NCBI GenBank assembly: GCA_039818725.1
Contig: JBCBTK010000027.1
Coordinates: 1-64,000, forward strand
Length of the DNA: 64,000 bases
Source: Congregibacter sp039818725
GTDB taxonomy: Bacteria > Pseudomonadota > Gammaproteobacteria > Pseudomonadales > Halieaceae
Reading direction: 5' to 3'
The notes beneath the pieces were generated by a model. It made no database searches and was not told the DNA's origin. It worked only from the letters and a program-made list of their open reading frames with translations. A program made the translations under genes and the position numbers. Every line of letters begins with the position of its first letter. Position 1 is the stretch's first letter. Shown one piece after another: positions 1 through 8,506 of the stretch.

Positions 1-159
1 CGCGGCTGAGCCGCCCAAGGTCTGGCCTGAGCCAGGGGTGGTGCCGAGCGGTTCGAAGTACTCGCGACTGGCGGCGTTACCTGGCACGTCGATGAACTCG
101 TGGGCGCCGTTGGCGGTCGGCGCGGGCTGGCCCGGGGATTGCGAAGTGATGCGCGTCAT
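1..159 (-). CDS. N-terminal part of an unknown protein, cut by the window edge
   Basis: An open frame begins at ATG 159 and runs off the left edge after 53 codons. A strong ribosome binding site (GGAGGT, complement of 165-170) lies five to six bases before the ATG, which is the main support for a real gene. The visible residues are rich in Ser, Pro, Gly, Ala and Thr, with no signal peptide or membrane segment and no family I recognise. It is on the same strand as the GGDEF-EAL gene, whose stop lies about 500 bases upstream of this start. A function cannot be given. Confidence 0.5.
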   Translation of the reverse strand, partial: MTRITSQSPGQPAPTANGAHEFIDVPGNAASREYFEPLGTTPGSGQTLGGSAA

Positions 160-657
160 GAGCCCACCTCCCCAAAACCAATACCGTGGTGTGACTCTCG
201 GTTCCTAAGGGTCATTGCAGCTGCTCCTGTCAGAAAGGCTATGCGTTAGTCGCGCGCACCGGCCCGCCAGACGGGTTGCACGATTTAAGGCATTGCTTCT
301 CCTGCTGCTCTGTGGCCCTTAGGTGAAGCGGAAGAAATGGGTCCTCGTAGCGAAACTTGGTACGTATATTGACGGATTTTGAGAAAGAAACTTCCGTTAA
401 CGACAGTTTTTTTCATGGGGCACTGAAAAAAGCAGGGATTCGCGCCGAAGCCGGCGATTTCGAAGTCAGCGGCGGATAGGGTCGGAGGGTGAGGAGAAGG
501 GTGGAGAGAACGGTGGAGCGAAGCGTAGAAAGACGGTTGCGACGGCTCGCAAAGAGAGCGGCGCAGACAGCGACGCGAGCGCGTCGTGGCTATGCGTTTA
601 CAGCCGGATCGTGAGGCCCGGGCGCGGCGGCTGACTCCACCTGACGCCGTGCGATGT
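160..657. other. Intergenic region with a purine-rich tract
   Basis: About 500 bases without a convincing gene. It must hold the promoter of the partial gene leaving to the left. From about 478 to 560 the plus strand is strikingly purine-rich, with several GGTGGAG/GGGTGAGG-like words. A 69-codon frame at 586-795 overlaps the end of the GGDEF-EAL gene and looks like an antisense shadow. No tRNA, riboswitch or clear terminator was recognised. Confidence 0.5.
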
Positions 658-3234
658 TCAGGAGGCCACGCGCCGATCGCTGAGGGTGCCGTCGGCGGCC
701 GTTTCGGCTTCCGCGCCGCCCACCGTCTTTCCCCCGTCGCGGACGAAGAGGCGCCAGGGTCGGCTATGGCGCCAGTCTTTCACCCAGTCCGCTAGCTCCG
801 CGGGGAGCATGGGTCGGCCAATGGCGAAACCCTGACCAAGGTTGCAGCCCATGCGCAGGAGCGCATTGGCGTGGTCGGCGCTGCATACGCCTTCAGCGAC
901 GACCTTGCGATCCAGGCCGGTGCAGAGCCCCACGATGGATGAAACGATGGAGAAGTCCTCGCGATCCTTGAGCATCGCCTGTACAAAGCTGCCGTCTATC
1001 TTGACCGTATTCACCGGCAAGCGGCGCAGATGGGTCAGGGAGGAGAACCCGGTGCCGAAATCGTCGAGAGACACGCTCACGCCAAGCCTGCGGCAGGCCT
1101 CGATGATTCCCACCACCGCCTCCGTATCGTCCATGGCACTCGACTCAAGCAATTCAATCTGCAGCTTCGCTTCCTGAGCGTCCATGAGACGCGTGAGCGT
1201 GTCGAGAAAGTTGCCGTGCTGGAGATACACGCCGCTGACATTGACGCTGATCGGGCAGTCAAGCCCCTGTCGATGCCAGAGATCGGCCTGGCGCGCCGCT
1301 TCCCTGAGCACCCAGTCGCCCAGTTCGATGGAGAGATTCTCGCGCTCGATCAACGGCAGGAACTCCGCGGGATTGAGCACACCGCGCTGGGGGTGATGCC
1401 AGCGCAGAAGTGCTTCAAAACACTCCAGGGAACCGTCCTCAAGGTTGACCGTAGGCTGGTAGCGCAGCGAGATTTCGCCCTCGTCCATCGCGCGGCGCAG
1501 ATCCTCGCGGCAAACGTCATCGATGGCGCCCCCGGATTCGTAATAGTGCGCGCCGTTCTTGCCTCGATGTTTAGCCATGTACATGGCCTGATCGGCGCGC
1601 CGCAGCAGCACGTCGGCGTCGGTGCCGTCCCGGGGATAGAGCGAGACGCCGATACTCACCGACGCGTTGAGCACCTTGTTTGAGGTCCCCAGGGTGACCG
1701 GCGCCGCGGCCGCTTCCAGGAGACGCGCGATCACGGGCTCCAGCATGGAAGCGTCTTCGAAATCCGTCACGACGGCGACGAACTCATCGCCACCGACGCG
1801 CGCGAGCGTATCCGTTTCGCGCAGAGCGGTCTTTAGCCGTCGTGCGATGTCAGCGAGGAACTGGTCGCCCACGTGGTGATTATGGTGGTCATTGATCTGT
1901 TTGAAGCCGTCGAGATCCATGTACGCAATGGCCAGCTGCGAACCTCTACGACCGCAGGTCGCGAGGGCCTGCTCAAGGCGGTCGGCCAGGAGTTTTCGAT
2001 TTGCAAGGCCGGTCAGCTGATCAAAGTGGGCGATACGCTCGAGCTGCGCTTCGTGCTGCTTGAGTTTTGTGATGTCGGCATACAGGCCGATGTAGTGGTG
2101 CGCATTGCCGTTCTCATCGCGTACCGCGCTCAACCTCGCCATTTCTTCCCGGGCGCCCTTCAGGCTGCGCGTAACCACTTCCCCTTCCCAGTGACCGGCT
2201 TCGCACAGCTCGGCCCAGATGCCCGCGAAAGTCTCATCGCTGTCGGCGGCGTGCTTGAGCTCGCGCAGCGATCGGCCCAGGAGACTATCGCGTTCGAGGC
2301 CAAGACCCCGACACATGGCTGCATTCACATCGACCACGGCACCCTCGGCGTCCAGGATGACGATACCCTCGGAGCTGAAAGCGAAAACGCTGGCTGCGAG
2401 TTCCTGAGCGGTAACGGCTTCAATCTGCGGTGTGATATCGCGGGCCACGCCATAGAGCCCGATGACCCTGCCATGGGCGTCGTGCACCGCGTATTTGCGA
2501 TTGTCTATCCAGCCTCTCGTGCCGTCGGCGCGCAGGACAGGGTGGATTTCCTTTACCGCGGTTTCACCCGCGTAGACGCGCTGCTCAAGGGCGTAGTAGT
2601 GGTCAGCCAGATCCTCCGGGAACAGTTCGTAGTCATTCTTCTGTGCGAGTTCGCGCCAGTGCCGAACCTTGCCGCACATTTCCGCGATGCTGCGGCTGCC
2701 GGTGAGCAGGATGTGGTGTTCGTTCTTGAAGTAGATGAAGTCGTCCGTGCTCTCCATCATCACCGAAACCAGCGGCGTAACCACGTCGCCCATCTGGTGT
2801 GGCTCCTGGCGGGCGTCGCGCAGCTTCAAGGCCACCCAGTCGCCGCCGGTGTCCGCATTCGGTCTGCCGAATAGTCGAGCGGGGCCCTTGTATCGCGTGG
2901 CCACCACAACGCGATACACGCCCTTGGCGTCTTTCAAGCGAAGGTGGCGGTAGCTCGTCGGATCATCATCGATCGGCTCCTGATCCAGGAGCCATTGCAA
3001 TGCGTCGTGATCCCCGGGATGCAGCACCACGGAAAGGGACTGATTGGCCAGTTCGCTGTCGTGGCCGAGCACCTGTTGGCACTCACCCCAGCAACGACCA
3101 ACGATGCCGTCGCGACCCACGAGAACGAACGCCTCCGCGGTCCGATTTTCCGCATCGGAATCCATAAACAGGGGGAGTCCGCCCATTACAGGCAGGTTGG
3201 CGGGCTGTGTAATCACAGTAAGTGACCCCCTCAC
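658..3234 (-). CDS. PAS-PAS-PAS-GGDEF-EAL c-di-GMP signalling protein
   Basis: A bifunctional-type cyclic-di-GMP protein of about 850 residues. Three PAS-like sensor regions fill residues 1-395 and carry no membrane segment, so it is probably cytosolic. The GGDEF domain starts at FDQLTGLANR and has an intact GGDEF motif near residue 480. An RETD sequence sits five residues upstream, matching the inhibitory I-site RxxD. The EAL domain follows with EALLRW near 605 and DDFGTGFSSL, so both cyclase and phosphodiesterase motifs look intact and the net activity is unknown. The longest frame starts at GTG 3234. GTG 3216 has the better ribosome site (GAGGGGGT eight bases upstream), and ATG 3186 or 3165 are further options. 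Confidence 0.93.
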   Translation of the reverse strand: MRGSLTVITQPANLPVMGGLPLFMDSDAENRTAEAFVLVGRDGIVGRCWGECQQVLGHDSELANQSLSVVLHPGDHDALQWLLDQEPIDDDPTSYRHLRLKDAKGVYRVVVATRYKGPARLFGRPNADTGGDWVALKLRDARQEPHQMGDVVTPLVSVMMESTDDFIYFKNEHHILLTGSRSIAEMCGKVRHWRELAQKNDYELFPEDLADHYYALEQRVYAGETAVKEIHPVLRADGTRGWIDNRKYAVHDAHGRVIGLYGVARDITPQIEAVTAQELAASVFAFSSEGIVILDAEGAVVDVNAAMCRGLGLERDSLLGRSLRELKHAADSDETFAGIWAELCEAGHWEGEVVTRSLKGAREEMARLSAVRDENGNAHHYIGLYADITKLKQHEAQLERIAHFDQLTGLANRKLLADRLEQALATCGRRGSQLAIAYMDLDGFKQINDHHNHHVGDQFLADIARRLKTALRETDTLARVGGDEFVAVVTDFEDASMLEPVIARLLEAAAAPVTLGTSNKVLNASVSIGVSLYPRDGTDADVLLRRADQAMYMAKHRGKNGAHYYESGGAIDDVCREDLRRAMDEGEISLRYQPTVNLEDGSLECFEALLRWHHPQRGVLNPAEFLPLIERENLSIELGDWVLREAARQADLWHRQGLDCPISVNVSGVYLQHGNFLDTLTRLMDAQEAKLQIELLESSAMDDTEAVVGIIEACRRLGVSVSLDDFGTGFSSLTHLRRLPVNTVKIDGSFVQAMLKDREDFSIVSSIVGLCTGLDRKVVAEGVCSADHANALLRMGCNLGQGFAIGRPMLPAELADWVKDWRHSRPWRLFVRDGGKTVGGAEAETAADGTLSDRRVAS

Positions 3235-3371
3235 AGGCGGGGCTTTCTTGGTTTAGGAGGAAGCTAACAGAGGCTCAAAGGACCGCCTAGGAGGCGGGAT
3301 GACCCTTGCGTGGCACATGGCATCCCGCGAAGGGACGGGCTAACTGCGCCGCCGGGTGTCCCGTTTTGGCT

Positions 3372-4148
3372 TCAGGCGCCGGCCTCGTCCTGGCGGTTGG
3401 CGGCAATAAGCGCACCGCCGCTGGCGTAGCGTGCCTTGGTCTCGGCACTCCACTGGTGTGTCTCCCCGGGAGGGGCTCCGTAGGTGAGACCCCGGTCGAC
3501 GCCGGGTCTCGCACGCACCGCCTTGAGCCACCGCACAACGTTGCTGTGACCGGTGATATCGATCTTGCTCCACTTCCAGCCGCGCACCCAGGGAAAGCAG
3601 GCGATGTCGGCCACCGTGAAGACGTCGCCGCAGATGTAACTTCGATCCTGCAGCTGGCGGTCGAGAACGCCCAGCAGGCGCTGCGCCTCGCCGCCAAAGC
3701 GCTCCAGGGGATGGCGCCGCTGCTCTTCCGGCAGATCCGCCAGGTAGCGCGTGTAGCTGAGCTTGTTGCCGAACGCCGGGCCCACGTTGGCCGCCTGCCA
3801 GAAGACCCACTGGACCGCGTCCCAGTGCCCATCGCCCTGCGGGAGCAGGGGGGTGGGGAAGGTCTGGCCGAGATACAGGAGAATCGCGCAGCTCTCCATG
3901 AGCTTCACATTGCCGTGCGCCAGCGCGGGGATGCGCTGATTGGGGTTCAATGCCGTGAACTCTTCGCCGAACTGGTCTCCGCGCATGATGTCGACAACCC
4001 GCACATCCACTTCCGGCAGGCTGACGCCCGCTTCCCGGAGCTCCTCGATCATGATGCTGACCTTCCAGCCGTTGGGCGTTGCGAAGGTCCACAGCTCGAG
4101 GGGTTGCTCCGTTCCTTGCGCCGCGCCGCCGCTGTTAGCGCTGTTCAT
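3372..4148 (-). CDS. Glutathione S-transferase, Ure2p/YghU-like
   Basis: A 258-residue GST. The N-terminal thioredoxin fold contains TPNGWKVSIMIEEL and the glutathione-binding region NPNQRIPAL followed by LMESCAILLYL. The helical C-terminal domain contains YICGDVFTVADIACFPW. The TPNGxK start resembles the nu-class (YghU/YfcG) enzymes, which act as disulfide-bond reductases using glutathione. It is the last gene of a five-gene minus-strand operon: its ATG overlaps the stop of the DUF1993 gene by four bases (ATGA), implying translational coupling. The substrate is unknown. Confidence 0.9.
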   Translation of the reverse strand: MNSANSGGAAQGTEQPLELWTFATPNGWKVSIMIEELREAGVSLPEVDVRVVDIMRGDQFGEEFTALNPNQRIPALAHGNVKLMESCAILLYLGQTFPTPLLPQGDGHWDAVQWVFWQAANVGPAFGNKLSYTRYLADLPEEQRRHPLERFGGEAQRLLGVLDRQLQDRSYICGDVFTVADIACFPWVRGWKWSKIDITGHSNVVRWLKAVRARPGVDRGLTYGAPPGETHQWSAETKARYASGGALIAANRQDEAGA

Positions 4149-4666
4149 ACGCCGACGCGAAGCTGCCCGAGGAAGTCCATCTTGCCCAGCGGTACGCCCT
4201 GCATGCGCAGCACGGCGTAGGTCGTGGTCGCGTGGAACATGAAGTTCGGGATCGAGAAGGACATAAGAAAGTTGTCCGTGGTGAACGGTATGTCACGCTC
4301 GCCAATGCGGAAAACCATCTCCTTGCCCGAGATTGCGTTGACCGTCTCTTCGCTGAGACCGCTGATGTAGTCCCGCGCTTCATCGACAAGTTCCTTGAGG
4401 CGCGGGTAGGTCATCCCGCTCATCTTCGGCGGCGGTTCGAAGAGACCGGCCTGCATACCCTTGAGCCCTCCCATGGAGTGATGCCAAACGGAGATCACCT
4501 GAAAACTGAAGGGGGCCATATCGTCGCGCAGCCGGATGCGTACGAGTTCATCGAGATCCAGGCCGGACTCCGCCGCGTGGTCCTCCCCACGTTTGAGCAC
4601 GCCGGCGACGCCTCCGAGAATCTGAAGGTAGGTAGCGGCGCTGTTGTTGTAGAAGCTTTGTGCCAT
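4145..4666 (-). CDS. DUF1993 family protein
   Basis: A 173-residue, mainly helical protein matching DUF1993 by its layout: a start like MAQSFYNNSAATYLQIL, a central region RIRLRDDMAPFSFQVISVW, and a C-terminal MSFSIPNFMFHATTTYAVLR. Family members resemble DinB-like four-helix bundles, but no reaction is established. ATG 4666 is chosen because homologous-looking sequence begins there; an in-frame extension to 4756 reads through the preceding intergenic gap and looks non-coding. It lies 19 bases after the upstream gene and overlaps the downstream GST by four bases. Confidence 0.82.
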   Translation of the reverse strand: MAQSFYNNSAATYLQILGGVAGVLKRGEDHAAESGLDLDELVRIRLRDDMAPFSFQVISVWHHSMGGLKGMQAGLFEPPPKMSGMTYPRLKELVDEARDYISGLSEETVNAISGKEMVFRIGERDIPFTTDNFLMSFSIPNFMFHATTTYAVLRMQGVPLGKMDFLGQLRVGV

Positions 4667-4685
4667 GGTTTGCGTGGTCCTTGGG

Positions 4686-5498
4686 TTAGACGAGGGATGC
4701 GTACACCGTAACAAATGCCTCGCGGACATGGGGTGCCAGCTGCTCCGCCGAGCCAAGACGGCTCACGGGGCAGACCAGGGAGGTAAAGCCGTCGGTGTGC
4801 CAGTGGAATTCCGCGGGCGAAGGGGGAAGCTCCTCCGCCACCGGCCAGGGACTGCAATACAGGTAGGGCTCCTGGTAGGCCGCGTCCCCGGGCGAGAGGC
4901 CGACGCCCACGGACCGCGCGTGCTCTGGATCGCCTTCCTCAAGAGCGAAGAGCGTGGCCAGGTCGAAGTGGTGCGGCCAGCAGCGTGGCGCCAGGGTGCC
5001 TGGCGCACCGTCACCGAACTCCGCGATAAGAGTCTCGAGGGCGCTGTGCGCCGCCGCGAACCAGACGCCCAGGGTTTCCAGGGCATGCCTTTGCTCCCGG
5101 TCCTGGAAAGGCCGGTAGTGCACCGCATCCAGCTGATAGGGCATTGGGGCTGGCGTGGCACTTTGCAGGCCCGCGCTGTTCAGCCAGCTATCGCAGACGG
5201 CGCCCAACGCTGCGTCACCGAGATCAGACACTGGCTGGGACCGGGAGACTTCACCGGCCCGGACCCACAGCAGTGACGCATGAGCGAAGCTGAACCCGAG
5301 CTGGTGATCGCCGTCGAGGCGATGGGAAAGCAGTGCCGTGTGCACGTGGCTCCAGCCGAGGTTCGAGTGACTGTCGTCGGCCAGCGCCGGGAGATTCGCC
5401 CGGGCCGCGCGGGATGCCCACTGGATAGCCGCGTGGCTGAGGCGGCGCGCTTCCTCAAGCTTCGCCGGTGCAAGGAGACGCGAGGGCGTTTGGCTCAT
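4686..5498 (-). CDS. Conserved-looking protein of unknown function with SPGD and EPYLY motifs
   Basis: A 270-residue soluble protein beginning MSQTPSRLLAPAKLEEARR. I do not recognise a named family with certainty. The C-terminal half has a distinctive run of motifs: CWPHHFDLATLFAL, then VGVGLSPGDAAYQEPYLYC, then FHWHTDGF. The His and Asp residues could form a metal or ligand site, but this is speculation. The ATG at 5498 lies eight bases after the TPP-enzyme stop. The same frame continues open to 5945 only as an antisense-free shadow of the upstream gene, so the short form is chosen. Its place in the operon suggests a role in the same pathway. Confidence 0.8.
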   Translation of the reverse strand: MSQTPSRLLAPAKLEEARRLSHAAIQWASRAARANLPALADDSHSNLGWSHVHTALLSHRLDGDHQLGFSFAHASLLWVRAGEVSRSQPVSDLGDAALGAVCDSWLNSAGLQSATPAPMPYQLDAVHYRPFQDREQRHALETLGVWFAAAHSALETLIAEFGDGAPGTLAPRCWPHHFDLATLFALEEGDPEHARSVGVGLSPGDAAYQEPYLYCSPWPVAEELPPSPAEFHWHTDGFTSLVCPVSRLGSAEQLAPHVREAFVTVYASLV

Positions 5499-5506
5499 GG
5501 CGCGCC

Positions 5507-7483
5507 TTAAACCAGTTCGGCATCGGTCATGATCTCCACGAGCGCCGGTCCCGGATGTTCTATGGCACTGCGCAGCGCGCCTTCCAACTCGCGCGCCTCC
5601 GTCACCCGAGCACCCATCACGCCGCACAGCTCGGCGTAGCTGGCAAAGTTCGGGTTGCGCAGGTCCGTCTCCCATACGTCCCATTCCCCGGCGCGCTGCT
5701 CCTTGGAGATCTTTCCCAGCTCGCCGTTGTTGAGCAGGATGTGGGTGACGTCCATGTTGTACTTCGCGAGGGTCGTGACCTCGGCCAGGTACTGGCCGAA
5801 GCCGCCGTCCCCGGAAATCGACAGCACCTTGCGTCCCGCGAACTCTTCGAAATCCTGGGTCGCGCACCAGGCCCCCAGGGCGGCGGGAAGGCTGAAGCCA
5901 ATGGAACCGAGATAGCCCGACATGAGCACGCGCTGTCCCCGGCATTCGAAGTAGCGCCCGAAAGAATAGGTGTTGTTGCCTACATCCACGGCGATGACGG
6001 CATCGGCCGGCGCCACCTCCGTAAGGGCGGCAAATAAGGCCGCCGACCCCACCCCCTTGCCTCGGTCGTCGCGTTGACGGCTGTGTTTCTCTTCGCGCCA
6101 GGCGGACCAGCGCTGGGCGAGTTCAAGAACCTGGTCTTCGGCGGCTGTCGTCTCGGGCAGGGCATCAAGCCAGCCCCGCACGGTGCGTCCGATTTCACCC
6201 AGGACGGGGAAGTCGACCGGATGAAATTTGCCGAGCTGCATGGCCTCGAAGTCGACCTGGATGATGGGCTTCTTCTTCTCGATGCCCGTATGGTTCGAGA
6301 AGGAGGAGCCCAGGGCGATGATCAGGTCACACTCGCTCATGAACCAGGAGGCGATGGGCGTCCCCGAGCGTCCGAGCACGCCGGCGGCATTGGGGTGGAA
6401 GTCGGAGATCTGGCCCTTGGCCTTGAAGGTAGTGACTACCGGCGCCGCGAGGCGTTCCGCGAGCTGAATGATCTCGTCCATGGCATCCCGCGCACCGTAG
6501 CCCACCACGATCATGGGGCGGCGTGCCGCGGTGATAGCCGCGAGAGCAGACGCACTGGAAGCCTCGTCCGGCGCGACACCCGGAGAACCAAGCCGCCCCT
6601 CGGGCCCCTGGGGCTGCTCGTCGCCGGCCGGAAGTGTCTGCACGTCGTCCGGGAAGATCAGATGAGCGACATCGCGCTCGACGATGGCGTGCTTGCAGGC
6701 CAGGGTCGCGAGTTCTGCGTGATTCGAGGAGGGCAGCACGCTCTGACTGAAGCGCGTCACGGCTTCGAAGGCGGAGCGCAGGTCGATGTCCTGGAAGGCG
6801 CCCGGCCCGAACACCTGGGTCTGCACCTGCCCGGTCAGCGCGAGGACCGGCGCGCGATCGACCTTGGCATCCCAGAGACCGGTCATGAGATTCGTGGCGC
6901 CCGGCCCGGCGATGGTCAGACAGGCGGCGGGCTGGCCGGTGAGCTTGGCATAGCCCGAACAGGCGAAGGCCGCGGCGCCCTCGTGCCGGATGCCGACGTA
7001 GTTCAGCCTTCCTGCCAGGGTCTGGCGGCGCAGGGCATCCGCGAGCCCCAGGTTTGAATGGCCAACCATGCCGAAGACGCGCTTTACGCCCCAGTTCACG
7101 AGCGTCTCGGCCATTACGTCGGTGACCGTCGGTTCATGCACCGGCGCGTCGGCGACGGCGACATAGATTCCGTCTGCACGCACTTCGACGGGGAAGAGCG
7201 TTTGACCCGAGTCCTCGTGGCCGCCCGGCGGCTTACCCGTCAGGGGATCGAAGTCCCAGCCGTGCCAGGGACAGCGCAGCCAGCACCTGTCGTCGACCCC
7301 TTTCTCAATGGAGCCTTCGCCCAGGGGGCCGCCCTGGTGGGGGCAACGGTTGTCCATGGCGCTGTACTGATTGTCAAAATGGACTAGCGCGAGGGACGTG
7401 GTGCCTACGGTTACGGTTTTCACGCGCCCATTGGGAAGCTCGTCGATCTCGGCGACCTTGTGCCAGTTCTGTACGTCGCTCAT
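5507..7483 (-). CDS. Rieske ferredoxin domain fused to TPP-dependent pyruvate oxidase-like enzyme
   Basis: A 658-residue fusion. Residues 1-110 are a Rieske [2Fe-2S] domain with CPHQGG near 46 and CPWHGW near 72. Residues 115-658 form a thiamine-diphosphate enzyme of the acetolactate synthase/pyruvate oxidase family. This part has the activating Glu in IRHEGAAAFACSGYAK, a middle nucleotide-binding-type domain, and the TPP/Mg motif GDGGFGQY near 554 ending in LNNGELGKI near 585. Family members decarboxylate 2-oxo acids; the Rieske domain suggests electron transfer to or from a redox partner. ATG 7483 overlaps the upstream stop (ATGA), which favours it over ATG 7606. The substrate is not deducible. 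Confidence 0.92.
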   Translation of the reverse strand: MSDVQNWHKVAEIDELPNGRVKTVTVGTTSLALVHFDNQYSAMDNRCPHQGGPLGEGSIEKGVDDRCWLRCPWHGWDFDPLTGKPPGGHEDSGQTLFPVEVRADGIYVAVADAPVHEPTVTDVMAETLVNWGVKRVFGMVGHSNLGLADALRRQTLAGRLNYVGIRHEGAAAFACSGYAKLTGQPAACLTIAGPGATNLMTGLWDAKVDRAPVLALTGQVQTQVFGPGAFQDIDLRSAFEAVTRFSQSVLPSSNHAELATLACKHAIVERDVAHLIFPDDVQTLPAGDEQPQGPEGRLGSPGVAPDEASSASALAAITAARRPMIVVGYGARDAMDEIIQLAERLAAPVVTTFKAKGQISDFHPNAAGVLGRSGTPIASWFMSECDLIIALGSSFSNHTGIEKKKPIIQVDFEAMQLGKFHPVDFPVLGEIGRTVRGWLDALPETTAAEDQVLELAQRWSAWREEKHSRQRDDRGKGVGSAALFAALTEVAPADAVIAVDVGNNTYSFGRYFECRGQRVLMSGYLGSIGFSLPAALGAWCATQDFEEFAGRKVLSISGDGGFGQYLAEVTTLAKYNMDVTHILLNNGELGKISKEQRAGEWDVWETDLRNPNFASYAELCGVMGARVTEARELEGALRSAIEHPGPALVEIMTDAELV

Positions 7484-8241
7484 CGCTTGTGCTCGGGGCT
7501 CTGGAAGTCCGTCTTGCAGCCGGCGTCCCAGGCTTCGGGCTGGTTTCCGTGGGCCGGGATGCCACCGGCATCCTTGAGCATGCGCGCCAGATGCAGGCAG
7601 TTCCACACCAGAAAGGTGGTGTTCCGATTCGTGAAGTCGTTTTCCGGCCCGCCGGAGCCGGGATCCATATAGGAAGGTCCGGGGCCCGCCTCGCCCATCC
7701 AGCCGGCGTCGGCCTGGGGAGGCACGGTATAGCCGATGTGGGACAGGGAGAAGAGAATGTTCATGGCGCAGTGTTTGACGCCATCTTCATTTCCCGTAAT
7801 CAGTGTCGCGCCGACCTTGCCGTAGTCCCGGTACTGGCCCTTGGCGTTGAAATCGTGCGTATAGCTGTACATGCGTTCCAGTACCCGATTGCACACCGAG
7901 CTTTTTTCACCCAGCCACACGGAGGTTCCAAGAATGAGGATGTCGCAGGCGTCGATCTTCGCCTGAAGCTCTGGCCAGTCATCGCGCGTGTAGCCGTCGA
8001 CGCCGGTGTAGTCGGGGTGCGCCAGGCCGGCTGGAATCTCGAAATCAACGGGCCTGAGCACCTCCACCGCCACACCGTTGGCTTTGAAGATGCCTTCCGC
8101 TATCCGCATCAGCCCTTCCGTGTGAGACAGGTTCGGCGAGCGGGTCAGCGTACAGTTGAGCATCAGGACGCTCAGGTCGTCATACTTTGCCGGGGCGAGA
8201 CTGCACTGCTGTTCCGTGATGCGATTTAGCTGGTCGGTCAT
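7480..8241 (-). CDS. Flavodoxin-like NAD(P)H-dependent FMN reductase
   Basis: A 253-residue flavodoxin-fold protein. The N-terminal strand and phosphate loop read LSVLMLNCTLTRSPNLSHTEGL. ILGTSVWLGEKSSVCNRVLERM matches the second flavin-contact loop of the FMN-reductase/flavodoxin-like family, and TLITGNEDGVKHCAMNILFSL the third. It likely transfers electrons from NAD(P)H through FMN. It is the first gene of the operon, with a clear AGGAG site before ATG 8241, and overlaps the Rieske-TPP gene by four bases. It could therefore supply electrons to the Rieske domain of its neighbour; that link is inference. Confidence 0.88.
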   Translation of the reverse strand: MTDQLNRITEQQCSLAPAKYDDLSVLMLNCTLTRSPNLSHTEGLMRIAEGIFKANGVAVEVLRPVDFEIPAGLAHPDYTGVDGYTRDDWPELQAKIDACDILILGTSVWLGEKSSVCNRVLERMYSYTHDFNAKGQYRDYGKVGATLITGNEDGVKHCAMNILFSLSHIGYTVPPQADAGWMGEAGPGPSYMDPGSGGPENDFTNRNTTFLVWNCLHLARMLKDAGGIPAHGNQPEAWDAGCKTDFQSPEHKR

Positions 8242-8290
8242 TGGAGCGTTCTCCTGCTTTTTTTATGCGCGCACAGGCCGAGTATTGCGC

Positions 8291-8309
8291 GTCAACGGTT
8301 GAGGTCAAC
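8291..8309. promoter_or_regulatory. Candidate operator with repeated GTCAAC words
   Basis: In the 265-base divergent region between the reductase operon and the prolyl oligopeptidase gene, GTCAAC occurs at 8291-8296 and 8304-8309. The second copy also forms an inverted repeat GTTGA-GG-TCAAC (8298-8309). TTGACA follows at about 8314. Clustered half-sites like this suggest a regulator site or a -35 box. No regulator gene is adjacent, so support is only by pattern. Confidence 0.25.
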
Positions 8310-8506
8310 AGCTTTGACAGCTGACTTAGGGGAGTAGTGCCGTCTGTGGACGACGACACGTAAAGGCTTCTGCGGGCCGGCTCCGCAGTACTGGAACCCG
8401 CCGCAACCCCGCTCTTCCCTGGCATTTCGGGCATAGCAGATCCATCGGTCGAGTCTTCCGCGGGCGCGTGTATCATGCGTCCTCGCTGTTTTGAGCTTCG
8501 AACGGG

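Noticed and set aside
586..795. Plus-strand 69-codon frame near the end of the GGDEF-EAL gene
   Set aside because: Overlaps the 3' end of the GGDEF-EAL gene antisense, has no ribosome site and no family likeness.
1873..2874. 333-codon plus-strand frame
   Set aside because: Fully antisense to the PAS/GGDEF coding region, which has clear domain motifs; open only because of GC-rich codon use.
3283..3297. Short hairpin CCGCCT-AGG-AGGCGG after the GST gene as a terminator
   Set aside because: Six-base stem with a three-base loop and no following T-tract on the minus strand; too weak to call.
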